Below are positions 34,165 to 41,646 of a stretch of 64,000 bases of DNA, piece after piece (position 1 is the stretch's first letter; each line of letters opens with the position of its first letter). The stretch comes from Streptomyces sp. NK08204 (lineage in GTDB: Bacteria; Actinomycetota; Actinomycetes; Streptomycetales; Streptomycetaceae), in contig NZ_JAINVF010000010.1 of NCBI RefSeq assembly GCF_020400585.1, forward strand, positions 62,001 to 126,000, given 5' to 3'. The position numbers were made by a program, and so were the translations under genes. A model generated the notes under the pieces. It saw nothing but the letters and a program-made list of their open reading frames with translations, did no database searches and was not told the origin of the DNA.

Positions 34165-34449
34165 CATTCTGGCGGCGTACGAGAGAGCTGTTGCGGGTGC
34201 GGGGCCGCGATGAGACCGATCGCGACCGTGCCGCGCGCCCTGAAGACCGTGGATGTCACCACCGGCGAGGAGGCCCAGGCCCACCACCAGCGTTCCGACG
34301 CCTTTGCCGTGCCGGCCGCCGGCAATGTCGCGGAGGCGATGGTGGTGCTTGTCCTGGCCGACGCGGTCGTGGAGAAGTCCGGCGGCGACTCCGTCGCGGA
34401 GACCCGCCGCGACGTCCGGTCGTACCTCGACGACCTCCACATCCGATAG
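34165..34449 (+). pseudogene. aroC: 3' fragment of chorismate synthase
   Basis: From ATG 34210 the frame gives 79 residues, MRPIATVPRALKTVDVTTGE then AHHQRSDAFAVPAAGNVAEA, LADAVVEKSGGDSVAE and TAG. This is the C-terminal fifth of chorismate synthase (usual HQRSDVCAVPAAG motif, here altered to SDAFAVPAAGN). Just upstream, in the frame offset by one G (near 34201), TRELLRVR matches the preceding strand, so a frameshift separates the parts. The rest of the gene, about 310 residues, is absent. It lies 159 bp before phzB. Confidence 0.82.
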
Positions 34450-34608
34450 CCGGCCGAGAGCCGTTCCCGGCGGACCGACCGGGAGAGGCACGGCCGGTCG
34501 CAGACCCGCTCGGCCCGGCGGCGCCGAGCGGTGACGACCACGGCGGTCCCGGCGACGGGACCGCCTTCTTCGTTCCTTCAGTTTCCCGGAAAACACACAG
34601 GGGGCATC

Positions 34609-35097
34609 GTGTCCGAAAGTGTCAACTCCCAGGGCTTCACCGACGAGGCGGAGCTGCGGCGCAGCAACCGGGCCATCGTCGAGCAGTACATGAACACCAA
34701 GGGGCAGGACCGGCTGCGCCGGCACGAGCTGTTCACCGAGGACGGCGTCGGCGGCCTGTGGACGACCGACACCGGCTCTCCCGTCGCCACCCACGGCAGG
34801 GACCGGCTCGCCGAGCACGCCGTGTGGTCCCTGAAGTGCTTCCCGGACTGGGAGTGGTACAACGTCCGGATCTTCGAGACGGACGACCCCAACCACTTCT
34901 GGGTGGAGTGCGACGGCCACGGAAAGATCCGTTTCGGGGACTACCCGGAAGGCTATTACGAGAACCACTTCCTGCATTCGTTCGAGTTCGAGAACGGGAA
35001 GATCAAGCGGCAGCGCGAGTTCATGAATCCGTTCGAGCAGCTGCGGGCCCTGGGTATTCCGGTTCCCGAGATCAAGCGCACGGGAATCCCGACCTGA
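34609..35097 (+). CDS. phzB: Phenazine biosynthesis PhzA/PhzB-family protein
   Basis: 162 residues from GTG 34609 (CAGGGGGC upstream), exactly the usual PhzB length. NTF2/ketosteroid-isomerase-like fold: IVEQYMNTKGQDRLRRHELF, TEDGVGGLWTTDTGSP, AVWSLKCFPDWEWYNVRIFE and LHSFEFENGKIKRQREFMNP, all close to PhzB of pseudomonads. PhzA/B proteins promote head-to-head condensation of two PhzF products into the tricyclic phenazine precursor. It opens the cluster and is more canonical than the second copy at 45219. Confidence 0.93.
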   Translation: MSESVNSQGFTDEAELRRSNRAIVEQYMNTKGQDRLRRHELFTEDGVGGLWTTDTGSPVATHGRDRLAEHAVWSLKCFPDWEWYNVRIFETDDPNHFWVECDGHGKIRFGDYPEGYYENHFLHSFEFENGKIKRQREFMNPFEQLRALGIPVPEIKRTGIPT

Positions 35098-35143
35098 CGA
35101 TGTCCCTGACACGAACGACATCACCGCTGGATCGGAGTACGGC

Positions 35144-36331
35144 ATGAAGGACGTCGCGAAGGACGTCATCCGTGATATTCGTGTCCGCGGGGCGTTGCAG
35201 CAGCCCGAATGGAGCGATCCGCTCCAGCTGAGCCGGGTGGGCGAGGCACTTGCCGCGCGCCCCACCTTAGTCCAGCCCGACGACGTGGCCACCATGCGGA
35301 CCCTGCTCGGCAAGGTGGCCCTCGGTGAGGCCCTGGTGGTGCAGTCCGGGGACTGCGCCGAGGACCCGCGGGAGTGCCGGTCCCACCACGTCGCACGCAA
35401 GGTGGCGGTGCTCGACCTGCTCGCCGGGGCGCTCGGCCTGATCGCCGGCAAGCCCGTCCTGCGCGTGGGTCGCATCGCGGGGCAGTTCGCCAAACCCCGG
35501 TCCCAGGCCACCGAGGTCGTCGAGGGTGTCGAATTACCCTCGTTCCGGGGGCACATGGTCAACGGCCCGGAACCGGACGCCGAGAGCCGCCGGGCCGACC
35601 CGCTGCGCATCCTCACCGGCTACATGGCCGCGAGCGACATCGTCGACCACCTGGGCTGGCGTGAACGCGCCGCGGGACGCGACGTCGTGAGCCCCCGCGT
35701 GTGGACCAGCCACGAGGCACTGCTCCTCGACTACGAGATCCCCATGCTCCGCATCGACGAGCAGGGACGGTTGTTCCTGGGCTCCACCCACTGGCCGTGG
35801 ATCGGCGAGCGCACCCGCCAGGTCGACGGTGCCCACGTCGCCCTGCTCTCCCAGGTCGCCAACCCCGTGGCGTGCAAGGTCGGCCCCTCGATGGAGCCCG
35901 ACGAACTGCTGGCCCTGTGCGAGCGGCTCGACGCGTGGCGCGACCCGGGCAAACTCACCCTGATCGCACGGATGGGCGCCGACACCGTGGCGGACCGGCT
36001 GCCGCGCCTGGTCGAGGCCGTACGCAAGGCGGGCCACCCGGCCATCTGGCTCACCGACCCCGTGCACGGCAACACCATAACCGCGCCGAGCGGCCACAAG
36101 ACCCGGCTCGTGGAGACCATCGCGCTCGAGGTCTCCCGCTTCGTGACCGCCGTGCGGGACGCAGGTGGCGTTCCCGGCGGCCTGCACCTGGAGACGACGC
36201 CGGACGACGTCACGGAGTGCGCCACCACCGAGGCCGACCTCGCCACGGTCGGCGAGCGCTACACCTCGTTCTGCGACCCTCGCCTCACCCCGTGGCAGGC
36301 CATGTCCGTGATCTCGTCCTGGGCCGGCTGA
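35144..36331 (+). CDS. phzC: Class II DAHP synthase, phenazine-linked
   Basis: 395 residues. VVQSGDCAEDPRECR, LRVGRIAGQFAKPRS, STHWPWIGERTRQVDGAH, CKVGPSMEPDELL and the C-terminal metal/substrate motifs (LTDPVHGNT, GGLHLETTPDDVTEC) define the plant-like class II 3-deoxy-D-arabino-heptulosonate-7-phosphate synthase. PhzC increases shikimate flux to chorismate for phenazine synthesis. It is shorter than housekeeping class II enzymes, typical of feedback-relaxed PhzC. Its stop overlaps the first bases of the phzD repeat. Confidence 0.95.
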   Translation: MKDVAKDVIRDIRVRGALQQPEWSDPLQLSRVGEALAARPTLVQPDDVATMRTLLGKVALGEALVVQSGDCAEDPRECRSHHVARKVAVLDLLAGALGLIAGKPVLRVGRIAGQFAKPRSQATEVVEGVELPSFRGHMVNGPEPDAESRRADPLRILTGYMAASDIVDHLGWRERAAGRDVVSPRVWTSHEALLLDYEIPMLRIDEQGRLFLGSTHWPWIGERTRQVDGAHVALLSQVANPVACKVGPSMEPDELLALCERLDAWRDPGKLTLIARMGADTVADRLPRLVEAVRKAGHPAIWLTDPVHGNTITAPSGHKTRLVETIALEVSRFVTAVRDAGGVPGGLHLETTPDDVTECATTEADLATVGERYTSFCDPRLTPWQAMSVISSWAG

Positions 36332-36983
36332 GCCACCTGCCGAGCCAGGAACTGGAGCCATGTCCGGCATACCTTCCATTCCCGCTTACCCGCTGCCTTC
36401 CGAGGGCGACCTGCCGTCGGCCGTGGTGTCGTGGGAGGCCGTACCCGACCGGTCGGTCCTTCTCGTCCATGACATGCAGCGGTATTTCCTGAAGCCGTTT
36501 CCCGAGGGTCTGCGCCATGATCTGGTGCGTCGTGCGGCGCGGTTGCGTGACCGTTGTGCCCGGCTGGGTGTGCCGGTCGCGTACACCGCTCAGCCGGGCG
36601 GTATGACCGATGAAGAGCGTGGTCTGCTCAAGGATTTCTGGGGGCCGGGGATGCGGCCCGAGCCCGAGGACCGTCAGGTGGTCGAGGAGCTGGCGCCGGC
36701 CGAGGGCGACTGGGTGCTGACGAAGTGGCGTTACAGCGCGTTCTTCAGGACCGACCTGCTGGAGCGGATGCGTGCGGCGGGGCGTGACCAGCTGGTCCTG
36801 TGCGGTGTCTATGCGCACGTCGGGGTGCTGGCCACCGCTGTGGACGCCTTCACGCACGACATCCAGGTCTTCTTCGTGGCCGATGCCACGGCCGACTTCT
36901 CGCAGGACTACCACCGCTCGGCTCTCACCTACGCCGCCGAGCGGTGCGCCCGCGTCACCACGGTCAAGGGACTGTTCACATGA
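36328..36983 (+). repeat. 656-bp direct repeat carrying phzD, copy 1
   Basis: The stretch from the phzC stop (CTGAGCC) to the phzD stop is identical to 40991-41646 except C at 36407 versus T at 41070. Identity ends sharply at both sides. Confidence 0.95.
36360..36983 (+). CDS. phzD1: PhzD isochorismatase, copy 1
   Basis: 207 residues, identical in sequence to phzD2. It is an isochorismatase-fold hydrolase converting 2-amino-2-deoxyisochorismate to trans-2,3-dihydro-3-hydroxyanthranilate. Asp38 (VLLVHDMQRYFL) and Lys122 (LTKWRYSAFFR) are the conserved catalytic residues, and VYAHVG occupies the region of the usual nucleophile. The gene uses more T-ending codons (CGT, GGT, TGT) than its neighbours. 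It is directly followed by a decayed phzE start rather than a working gene. Confidence 0.94.
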   Translation: MSGIPSIPAYPLPSEGDLPSAVVSWEAVPDRSVLLVHDMQRYFLKPFPEGLRHDLVRRAARLRDRCARLGVPVAYTAQPGGMTDEERGLLKDFWGPGMRPEPEDRQVVEELAPAEGDWVLTKWRYSAFFRTDLLERMRAAGRDQLVLCGVYAHVGVLATAVDAFTHDIQVFFVADATADFSQDYHRSALTYAAERCARVTTVKGLFT

Positions 36984-36986
36984 GAT

Positions 36987-37094
36987 GACACCCTGGCCGG
37001 TATCTCGCTCCACCAGGCACCGGGCCCCCGGCGCCGGCATTCTCGTGCCGGGGGCCCGGCACGAGTTCCTTGTCGTGCCCTGCGGGTACCAGCG
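36987..37094 (+). pseudogene. Decayed 5' piece of phzE after phzD1
   Basis: GACACCCTGGCCG (36987 on) aligns with phzE at 41769 on: both continue ATC-CGCT-C-GGCACCGGG-CCC-GGCGCCGG, and later GGCCCG-CACGAG-TCCT-GTCGT, then TACC..CAG. A 14-base insertion lies in the middle and phzE codons 4-42 are missing before it. The alignment ends at the stop of the convergent oxidase gene (37095). Confidence 0.72.
37020..37059. terminator. Hairpin between phzD1 and oxidase gene
   Basis: CCGGGCCCCCGGC (37020-37032) and GCCGGGGGCCCGG (37047-37059) are perfect 13-bp arms with a 14-base loop. It sits inside the phzE remnant and can serve both convergent transcripts. Confidence 0.7.
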
Positions 37095-38573
37095 TCAGCG
37101 GGCGGTGCTCTGGGTCTTGCTGACCCGGAAGTTGCCCATCATGCCCATCGCCGCATGGTCGATCATGTGGCAGTGGTACACGTAGGTGCCCTCGTAGCCC
37201 GTGAAGGTCGCCTGCAGTTTGACCGTCTCCCCGGGCTGCAGGGCGACGGTGTCCTTCAGCCCGCTCTCAGGGCCGGAGGTGACGGGCTTCCCGTCGCGCT
37301 CCAGTACGCGGAACTGCACCAGATGCATGTGGAAGTTGTGCGGGGTGTAGAGATTCGCGTTCTGCACGGTCCAGATCTCGGTGGTTCCGTACTCGATCTC
37401 GGTGTCGATCCGGTCCATGTCGTACGTCTTGCCGTTGATGAACGCGTCGGACGTCACGCCGGTCTCGTCCATGGCCAGTACGAAGTTGCGCTTGACCGTG
37501 GCGCTGCCGGGATCCGGCAGCTCGCGCAGGAAATCGGGCACGGTGCTGAAGTCCGCGGCCGGACCGGTCACCCGGAACTGAAGGACCCGCCCGACCTGGT
37601 CGGCGGGGGCACCGGGCAGCAGCGGCGCTGTGTTGTTGAGGATCAGCGTGGTTCCGGCGTCGTACCGGGAGAAGTCGACGACGATGTCGGCGCGCTCACC
37701 GGGCGAGAGACTCACCGAGGTCACGTCGATCGGCTGCTCCAGCAGGCCGCCGTCGGAACCGATCTGCTGGAAGGCCGAGCCGTCGGACAACTGGAAGGTG
37801 AAGAAACGCAGGTTGGCCGTGTTGTACAGCCGGAAGCGGTACTTGCGGGCGGCCACCTCGAAGTACGGCCAGGCCTTGCCGTTGGCCAGGATCACATTGC
37901 GATTCATGAAGTCGCCCATCTCGTAAACGAGTTGGCCGTTGTCATCGAATCGCGCGTCACGCACCGCGATCGGCACGTCGTACGCGCCCGAGGGAAGCCC
38001 CAGGTTCCGCTCCACGTCGTCGGTGAGCAGGTAGAACCCGGTCAGACCGCGGTAGACGGTCTCCGACTCGTAGTGGTGGGCGTGGTCGTGGAACCACAGG
38101 TTGGCGTGCGGCTGAGTGTTGGGGTACGTGTACGTCTTCGACCCGCCGCCCGGCGCGATGAGGTCCATGGGGGAACCGTCGCTGCTGGAGGGCACATGGG
38201 CGCCGTGCAGGTGGATCGTGGTGGGAACGCTCAGCTGGTTGGTCTGCTTGACCACGACGCGCCGGCCGGAGACCGCCTTGATGAGGGGACCGGGGAAGCT
38301 CCCGTTGAAGGTACGCACCCGGGTCATGCGCCCCGGCAGGATCTCCTTGTCCACCTCCTTCATGGTCATCTGGTAGTAGCTGGCCGTGCCGGACACATAC
38401 GTCGGGCACATTGCCTTGGGCACCGGCATGGCCTGCTGGAACTGCGGGACACTGGTCGGGTCCAGGTCGGTGGCGTGTGCAGTGCCGGCCATGACGGGCA
38501 CAAGTAAGCCCGCACTGCCGAGGGCACCGGTGAGAGCCGCCCCGGTCTTGAGGACGGTTCTGCGCTGGATCAT
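37095..38573 (-). CDS. Secreted multicopper oxidase (CotA/phenoxazinone-synthase-like)
   Basis: 492 residues. A Tat-type leader (MIQRRTVLKTGAALTGALGS, cleavage near AHA at 34). Copper motifs: HLHGAH (121-126), WFHDHAHH (160-167), HNFHMH (412-417) and HCHMIDHAAMGMM (467-479), giving type 1 copper with a Met ligand and a trinuclear centre. It resembles CotA/bilirubin oxidase and phenoxazinone synthase. Placed inside the phenazine cluster on the opposite strand, it may oxidise dihydrophenazines or aminophenols outside the cell, which is inference. Confidence 0.88.
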   Translation of the reverse strand: MIQRRTVLKTGAALTGALGSAGLLVPVMAGTAHATDLDPTSVPQFQQAMPVPKAMCPTYVSGTASYYQMTMKEVDKEILPGRMTRVRTFNGSFPGPLIKAVSGRRVVVKQTNQLSVPTTIHLHGAHVPSSSDGSPMDLIAPGGGSKTYTYPNTQPHANLWFHDHAHHYESETVYRGLTGFYLLTDDVERNLGLPSGAYDVPIAVRDARFDDNGQLVYEMGDFMNRNVILANGKAWPYFEVAARKYRFRLYNTANLRFFTFQLSDGSAFQQIGSDGGLLEQPIDVTSVSLSPGERADIVVDFSRYDAGTTLILNNTAPLLPGAPADQVGRVLQFRVTGPAADFSTVPDFLRELPDPGSATVKRNFVLAMDETGVTSDAFINGKTYDMDRIDTEIEYGTTEIWTVQNANLYTPHNFHMHLVQFRVLERDGKPVTSGPESGLKDTVALQPGETVKLQATFTGYEGTYVYHCHMIDHAAMGMMGNFRVSKTQSTAR

Positions 38574-38711
38574 GTCTCTCCCCGTGGAACGCTGCGATGT
38601 GACGGAAGAACACAGACGTGCCTCCCCCTCACAGGGTGCACTGCTCGACTCCGGTGCCTCTGGAGTTCAACTGGAGCACAACAGACGCAGGCCGCGGCGG
38701 CGTCGGCCGGG

Positions 38712-39776
38712 TCAGCCGATGCCGGTGGGGCCTGCCGGGACCGCCTCGACCACGGACGCGTGCGGCGAGGGCTCCAGGAGGTTCGACACCTCGAATCCCG
38801 CGGCCGTGAGCAGTCCCTCGTACTCCGCGCGGGTACGGCCCTTTCCGTTCAGGACCGTCATCATCAGCATGTCGATCGTCTTGCCGGGATGCGGGTCGTT
38901 GCCCGCCGGGATCATGGCGTTGACCACCAGGAGCCGGCCGTGCGCGGGCATGGCGCTGCGGCATGTGCGCAGGATGCGCAGGCACTGCTCGTCCGGCCAG
39001 CCGGCCAGCACGTGCTTGAGGAGATAGACGTCGGCGCCGGACGGCACAGAGACGAAGAAGTCCCCGGACTCGGCCCTCCAGCGGCCGGCCAGGTCCGGGG
39101 TGTCGAGGACGTGTCCGGCCACCGCGCTCTCCAGGTCGAACAGGATGCCCGTCAGGTGCGGGTTGCGCCGCAGGACCGAGCGCAGCAGGCCGCCGCGCCC
39201 GCCCCCCACGTCGACGACGCTCCTGGCCCGCGAGAAGTCGCAGGCCTCGGCTATGTCGTTGCTCAGCGCCTCGGAGAACGCCGCCATGCTGGAGTCGAAG
39301 GCCGTTCCGAAGTCCCGGTGGGTGGCCACGTAGTCGTAGAAGGGGACGCCGTACAGCCCCTCGAAGGCGGTGGTGCCGGTGCGCACCGCGTCGTGGAGGC
39401 GGCCCGCCGACTCCCAGAAGGGGGCCTCGCCGCGCACCCTGATGTAGTCGCGCAGGGACCGCTCCGTGTCCGTGCGCAGTGGCTGGGCGAGCGGGGTGAG
39501 GTGGAAACGGCCCGTCTCGTCCTCGCGGAAGACGCCCCTGGTGGCGAGGAACCGCAGGAGCCGGTACAGGTGCGGTGCGTGGGCCCCCACCGCCTCGGCG
39601 AGTTCGCCGGCCGTGCGGGGACCGTCCACCAGGTGGTCGGCGACGCCGAAGCGCGCGGCGCTGTGCAGGGCCGCCGAGTACACGTAGCCCAGAGCGAGTT
39701 CGAGCAGCTCTTCCGTCGCCTCGGGGGTACCGGATGTCGTCGGGACTTGTGCGTTCCCGGGCTGAGCGGCTGCCAT
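38712..39776 (-). CDS. SAM-dependent methyltransferase, PhzM/PpzM-like
   Basis: 354 residues from ATG 39776, after GAGAGGG. The upstream open frame is not used. An N-terminal dimerisation winged helix (LYRLLRFLATRGVFREDE) is followed by a Rossmann domain with VVDVGGGRGGLLRSVL (SAM), DLESAVAGHV and VYLLKHVLAGWPDEQCL. This is the O-methyltransferase-2 family that includes PhzM and streptomycete phenazine N-methyltransferases. It probably methylates phenazine-1-carboxylate or a reduced precursor. Divergent from the prenyltransferase gene. Confidence 0.85.
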   Translation of the reverse strand: MAAAQPGNAQVPTTSGTPEATEELLELALGYVYSAALHSAARFGVADHLVDGPRTAGELAEAVGAHAPHLYRLLRFLATRGVFREDETGRFHLTPLAQPLRTDTERSLRDYIRVRGEAPFWESAGRLHDAVRTGTTAFEGLYGVPFYDYVATHRDFGTAFDSSMAAFSEALSNDIAEACDFSRARSVVDVGGGRGGLLRSVLRRNPHLTGILFDLESAVAGHVLDTPDLAGRWRAESGDFFVSVPSGADVYLLKHVLAGWPDEQCLRILRTCRSAMPAHGRLLVVNAMIPAGNDPHPGKTIDMLMMTVLNGKGRTRAEYEGLLTAAGFEVSNLLEPSPHASVVEAVPAGPTGIG

Positions 39777-40019
39777 GCAAGGCCCTCTCTCATTCGTCCG
39801 AAGGTGCGTGTTCCAGCCTCCGTCCGGCCCATTGCGATCCGCTTGAGTGCCAGGTGAGCGCGTCCCCTTGTGTGGTGCTTCTCGACCCGGTCCCGAGCCG
39901 CGGAAAGCATGATTCAGACCGACCACTTCGCCGGCGCCGCTGGGCTGCCGCGCGCCTCCTTCGCGGCGGCCGGCCGCGGAGCAGCAAACAGACGTTCCAT
40001 ATCGAAAAATGGGGGTTCC

Positions 40020-40916
40020 ATGTCCGGAAAAGCCGATGTCGAGCTCTTGTACTCAGCCGTGGAGGAAGCGGCCGGTCTGCTGGACATAACCTGCGCGCGC
40101 GACAAGATGTGGCCGGTCCTGACCGCGTTCCAGGACGTACTCATCTCCCCCGTCGTCTTCAACATGGTGACCAGAGGGGGTCGCATCGGGGACCTGTCCT
40201 TCGACTTCGCGGTGTCCTCGAGCGCAGGTGATCCGTATGCGCTTGCCCTGTCACACGGTCTGGTCGACGAAACGGACCATCCCATCCGCGCCCTTTTCCC
40301 GGACATCCAGGCGCGGCTTCCCGTCCAGTCCTACGGCGTCGACTACGGACTCACCGGCGGCTTCAACAAGACCTACGCCTTCTTCCCGATGGGCGACTTC
40401 CGGGGGCTGGCAGAGCTTGCCGACCTCCCGTCCATTCCGCGCGCGCTGTCCGAGCACGTGAAGTCGTTCGCCGGCTACGGCCTGGACGGCAAGGTGTCGG
40501 CCATCGCGATCGACTACGCGCGCAGAACGTGGAACGTCTACTTCAACGGACTCTCCGCCGAACACGTCGAACGCGACACCGTGCTGTCGATGCTCCGCGA
40601 GTTCGGACTGCCCGAGCCGAGTGAGCAGATGCTCGAATTCATCGGGACCTCGTCGGCGCTGTACCCCACCTTCGGCTGGGATTCTTCGAAGATCGAGCGG
40701 ATCAGTTTTTCCACCAGGACCACCGACCCCGCGGCGCTTCCCACGCGCATCGAGCCGAAACTCGGGAAGTTCGCCAGGAACGCGCCGTACACGTACGAGG
40801 GCGAGTGCGTGTTCGTCTACGCCGGTGCGCTGTCGCACGGCGAGGAGTACTACAAGCTCGCGGCCTATCACCGGATGGCCGCCGCAGCGCACGACCGGGT
40901 CCGAGCCGCGAGCTGA
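40020..40916 (+). CDS. ABBA-type phenazine prenyltransferase
   Basis: 298 residues from ATG 40020 (TGGGGGT upstream). Features of the CloQ/NphB/PpzP group: VELLYSAVEEAAGLLDI at the N-terminus, SFDFAVSSSAGDPYALAL, VDYGLTGGFNKTYAFFPM and RTWNVYFNGL. No DDxxD motif, as in soluble ABBA aromatic prenyltransferases. In a phenazine cluster it should attach dimethylallyl to a (dihydro)phenazine carboxylate, as PpzP/EpzP do in endophenazine producers. It lies just before phzD2. No isoprenoid precursor genes are visible here. Confidence 0.9.
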   Translation: MSGKADVELLYSAVEEAAGLLDITCARDKMWPVLTAFQDVLISPVVFNMVTRGGRIGDLSFDFAVSSSAGDPYALALSHGLVDETDHPIRALFPDIQARLPVQSYGVDYGLTGGFNKTYAFFPMGDFRGLAELADLPSIPRALSEHVKSFAGYGLDGKVSAIAIDYARRTWNVYFNGLSAEHVERDTVLSMLREFGLPEPSEQMLEFIGTSSALYPTFGWDSSKIERISFSTRTTDPAALPTRIEPKLGKFARNAPYTYEGECVFVYAGALSHGEEYYKLAAYHRMAAAAHDRVRAAS

Positions 40917-40990
40917 CGTACAGCGGCGACCGCACAGGTTGCCGTCCGGCCTGTATCCGGATTGAACGAGACCGTGAAATGGCAGGCCAC

Positions 40991-41646
40991 CTGAGCCACC
41001 TGCCGAGCCAGGAACTGGAGCCATGTCCGGCATACCTTCCATTCCCGCTTACCCGCTGCCTTCCGAGGGTGACCTGCCGTCGGCCGTGGTGTCGTGGGAG
41101 GCCGTACCCGACCGGTCGGTCCTTCTCGTCCATGACATGCAGCGGTATTTCCTGAAGCCGTTTCCCGAGGGTCTGCGCCATGATCTGGTGCGTCGTGCGG
41201 CGCGGTTGCGTGACCGTTGTGCCCGGCTGGGTGTGCCGGTCGCGTACACCGCTCAGCCGGGCGGTATGACCGATGAAGAGCGTGGTCTGCTCAAGGATTT
41301 CTGGGGGCCGGGGATGCGGCCCGAGCCCGAGGACCGTCAGGTGGTCGAGGAGCTGGCGCCGGCCGAGGGCGACTGGGTGCTGACGAAGTGGCGTTACAGC
41401 GCGTTCTTCAGGACCGACCTGCTGGAGCGGATGCGTGCGGCGGGGCGTGACCAGCTGGTCCTGTGCGGTGTCTATGCGCACGTCGGGGTGCTGGCCACCG
41501 CTGTGGACGCCTTCACGCACGACATCCAGGTCTTCTTCGTGGCCGATGCCACGGCCGACTTCTCGCAGGACTACCACCGCTCGGCTCTCACCTACGCCGC
41601 CGAGCGGTGCGCCCGCGTCACCACGGTCAAGGGACTGTTCACATGA
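40991..41646 (+). repeat. 656-bp direct repeat carrying phzD, copy 2
   Basis: This copy matches 36328-36983 with a single mismatch (T at 41070). Just before it, TGGCAGGCCA also occurs in the last codons of phzC (about 36294-36303), a possible trace of a second phzC end. Confidence 0.95.
41023..41646 (+). CDS. phzD2: PhzD isochorismatase, copy 2
   Basis: 207 residues, the same protein as phzD1, with catalytic Asp38 and Lys122. This copy is in the productive position: its stop overlaps the phzE start as ATGA, so the ADIC made by PhzE is handled by a translationally coupled hydrolase. It is preceded by GAACTGGAGCC. The single silent difference from copy 1 is in codon 16 (GGT here). Confidence 0.95.
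   Translation: MSGIPSIPAYPLPSEGDLPSAVVSWEAVPDRSVLLVHDMQRYFLKPFPEGLRHDLVRRAARLRDRCARLGVPVAYTAQPGGMTDEERGLLKDFWGPGMRPEPEDRQVVEELAPAEGDWVLTKWRYSAFFRTDLLERMRAAGRDQLVLCGVYAHVGVLATAVDAFTHDIQVFFVADATADFSQDYHRSALTYAAERCARVTTVKGLFT

Noticed and set aside
33951..34541. 196-codon minus-strand frame over the aroC fragment
   Set aside because: Ser/Arg/Thr-rich, without motifs; the plus strand shows chorismate synthase homology.
40980..40992. phzC 3' remnant before phzD2
   Set aside because: Only a 10-base match (TGGCAGGCCA), too short to be convincing alone.
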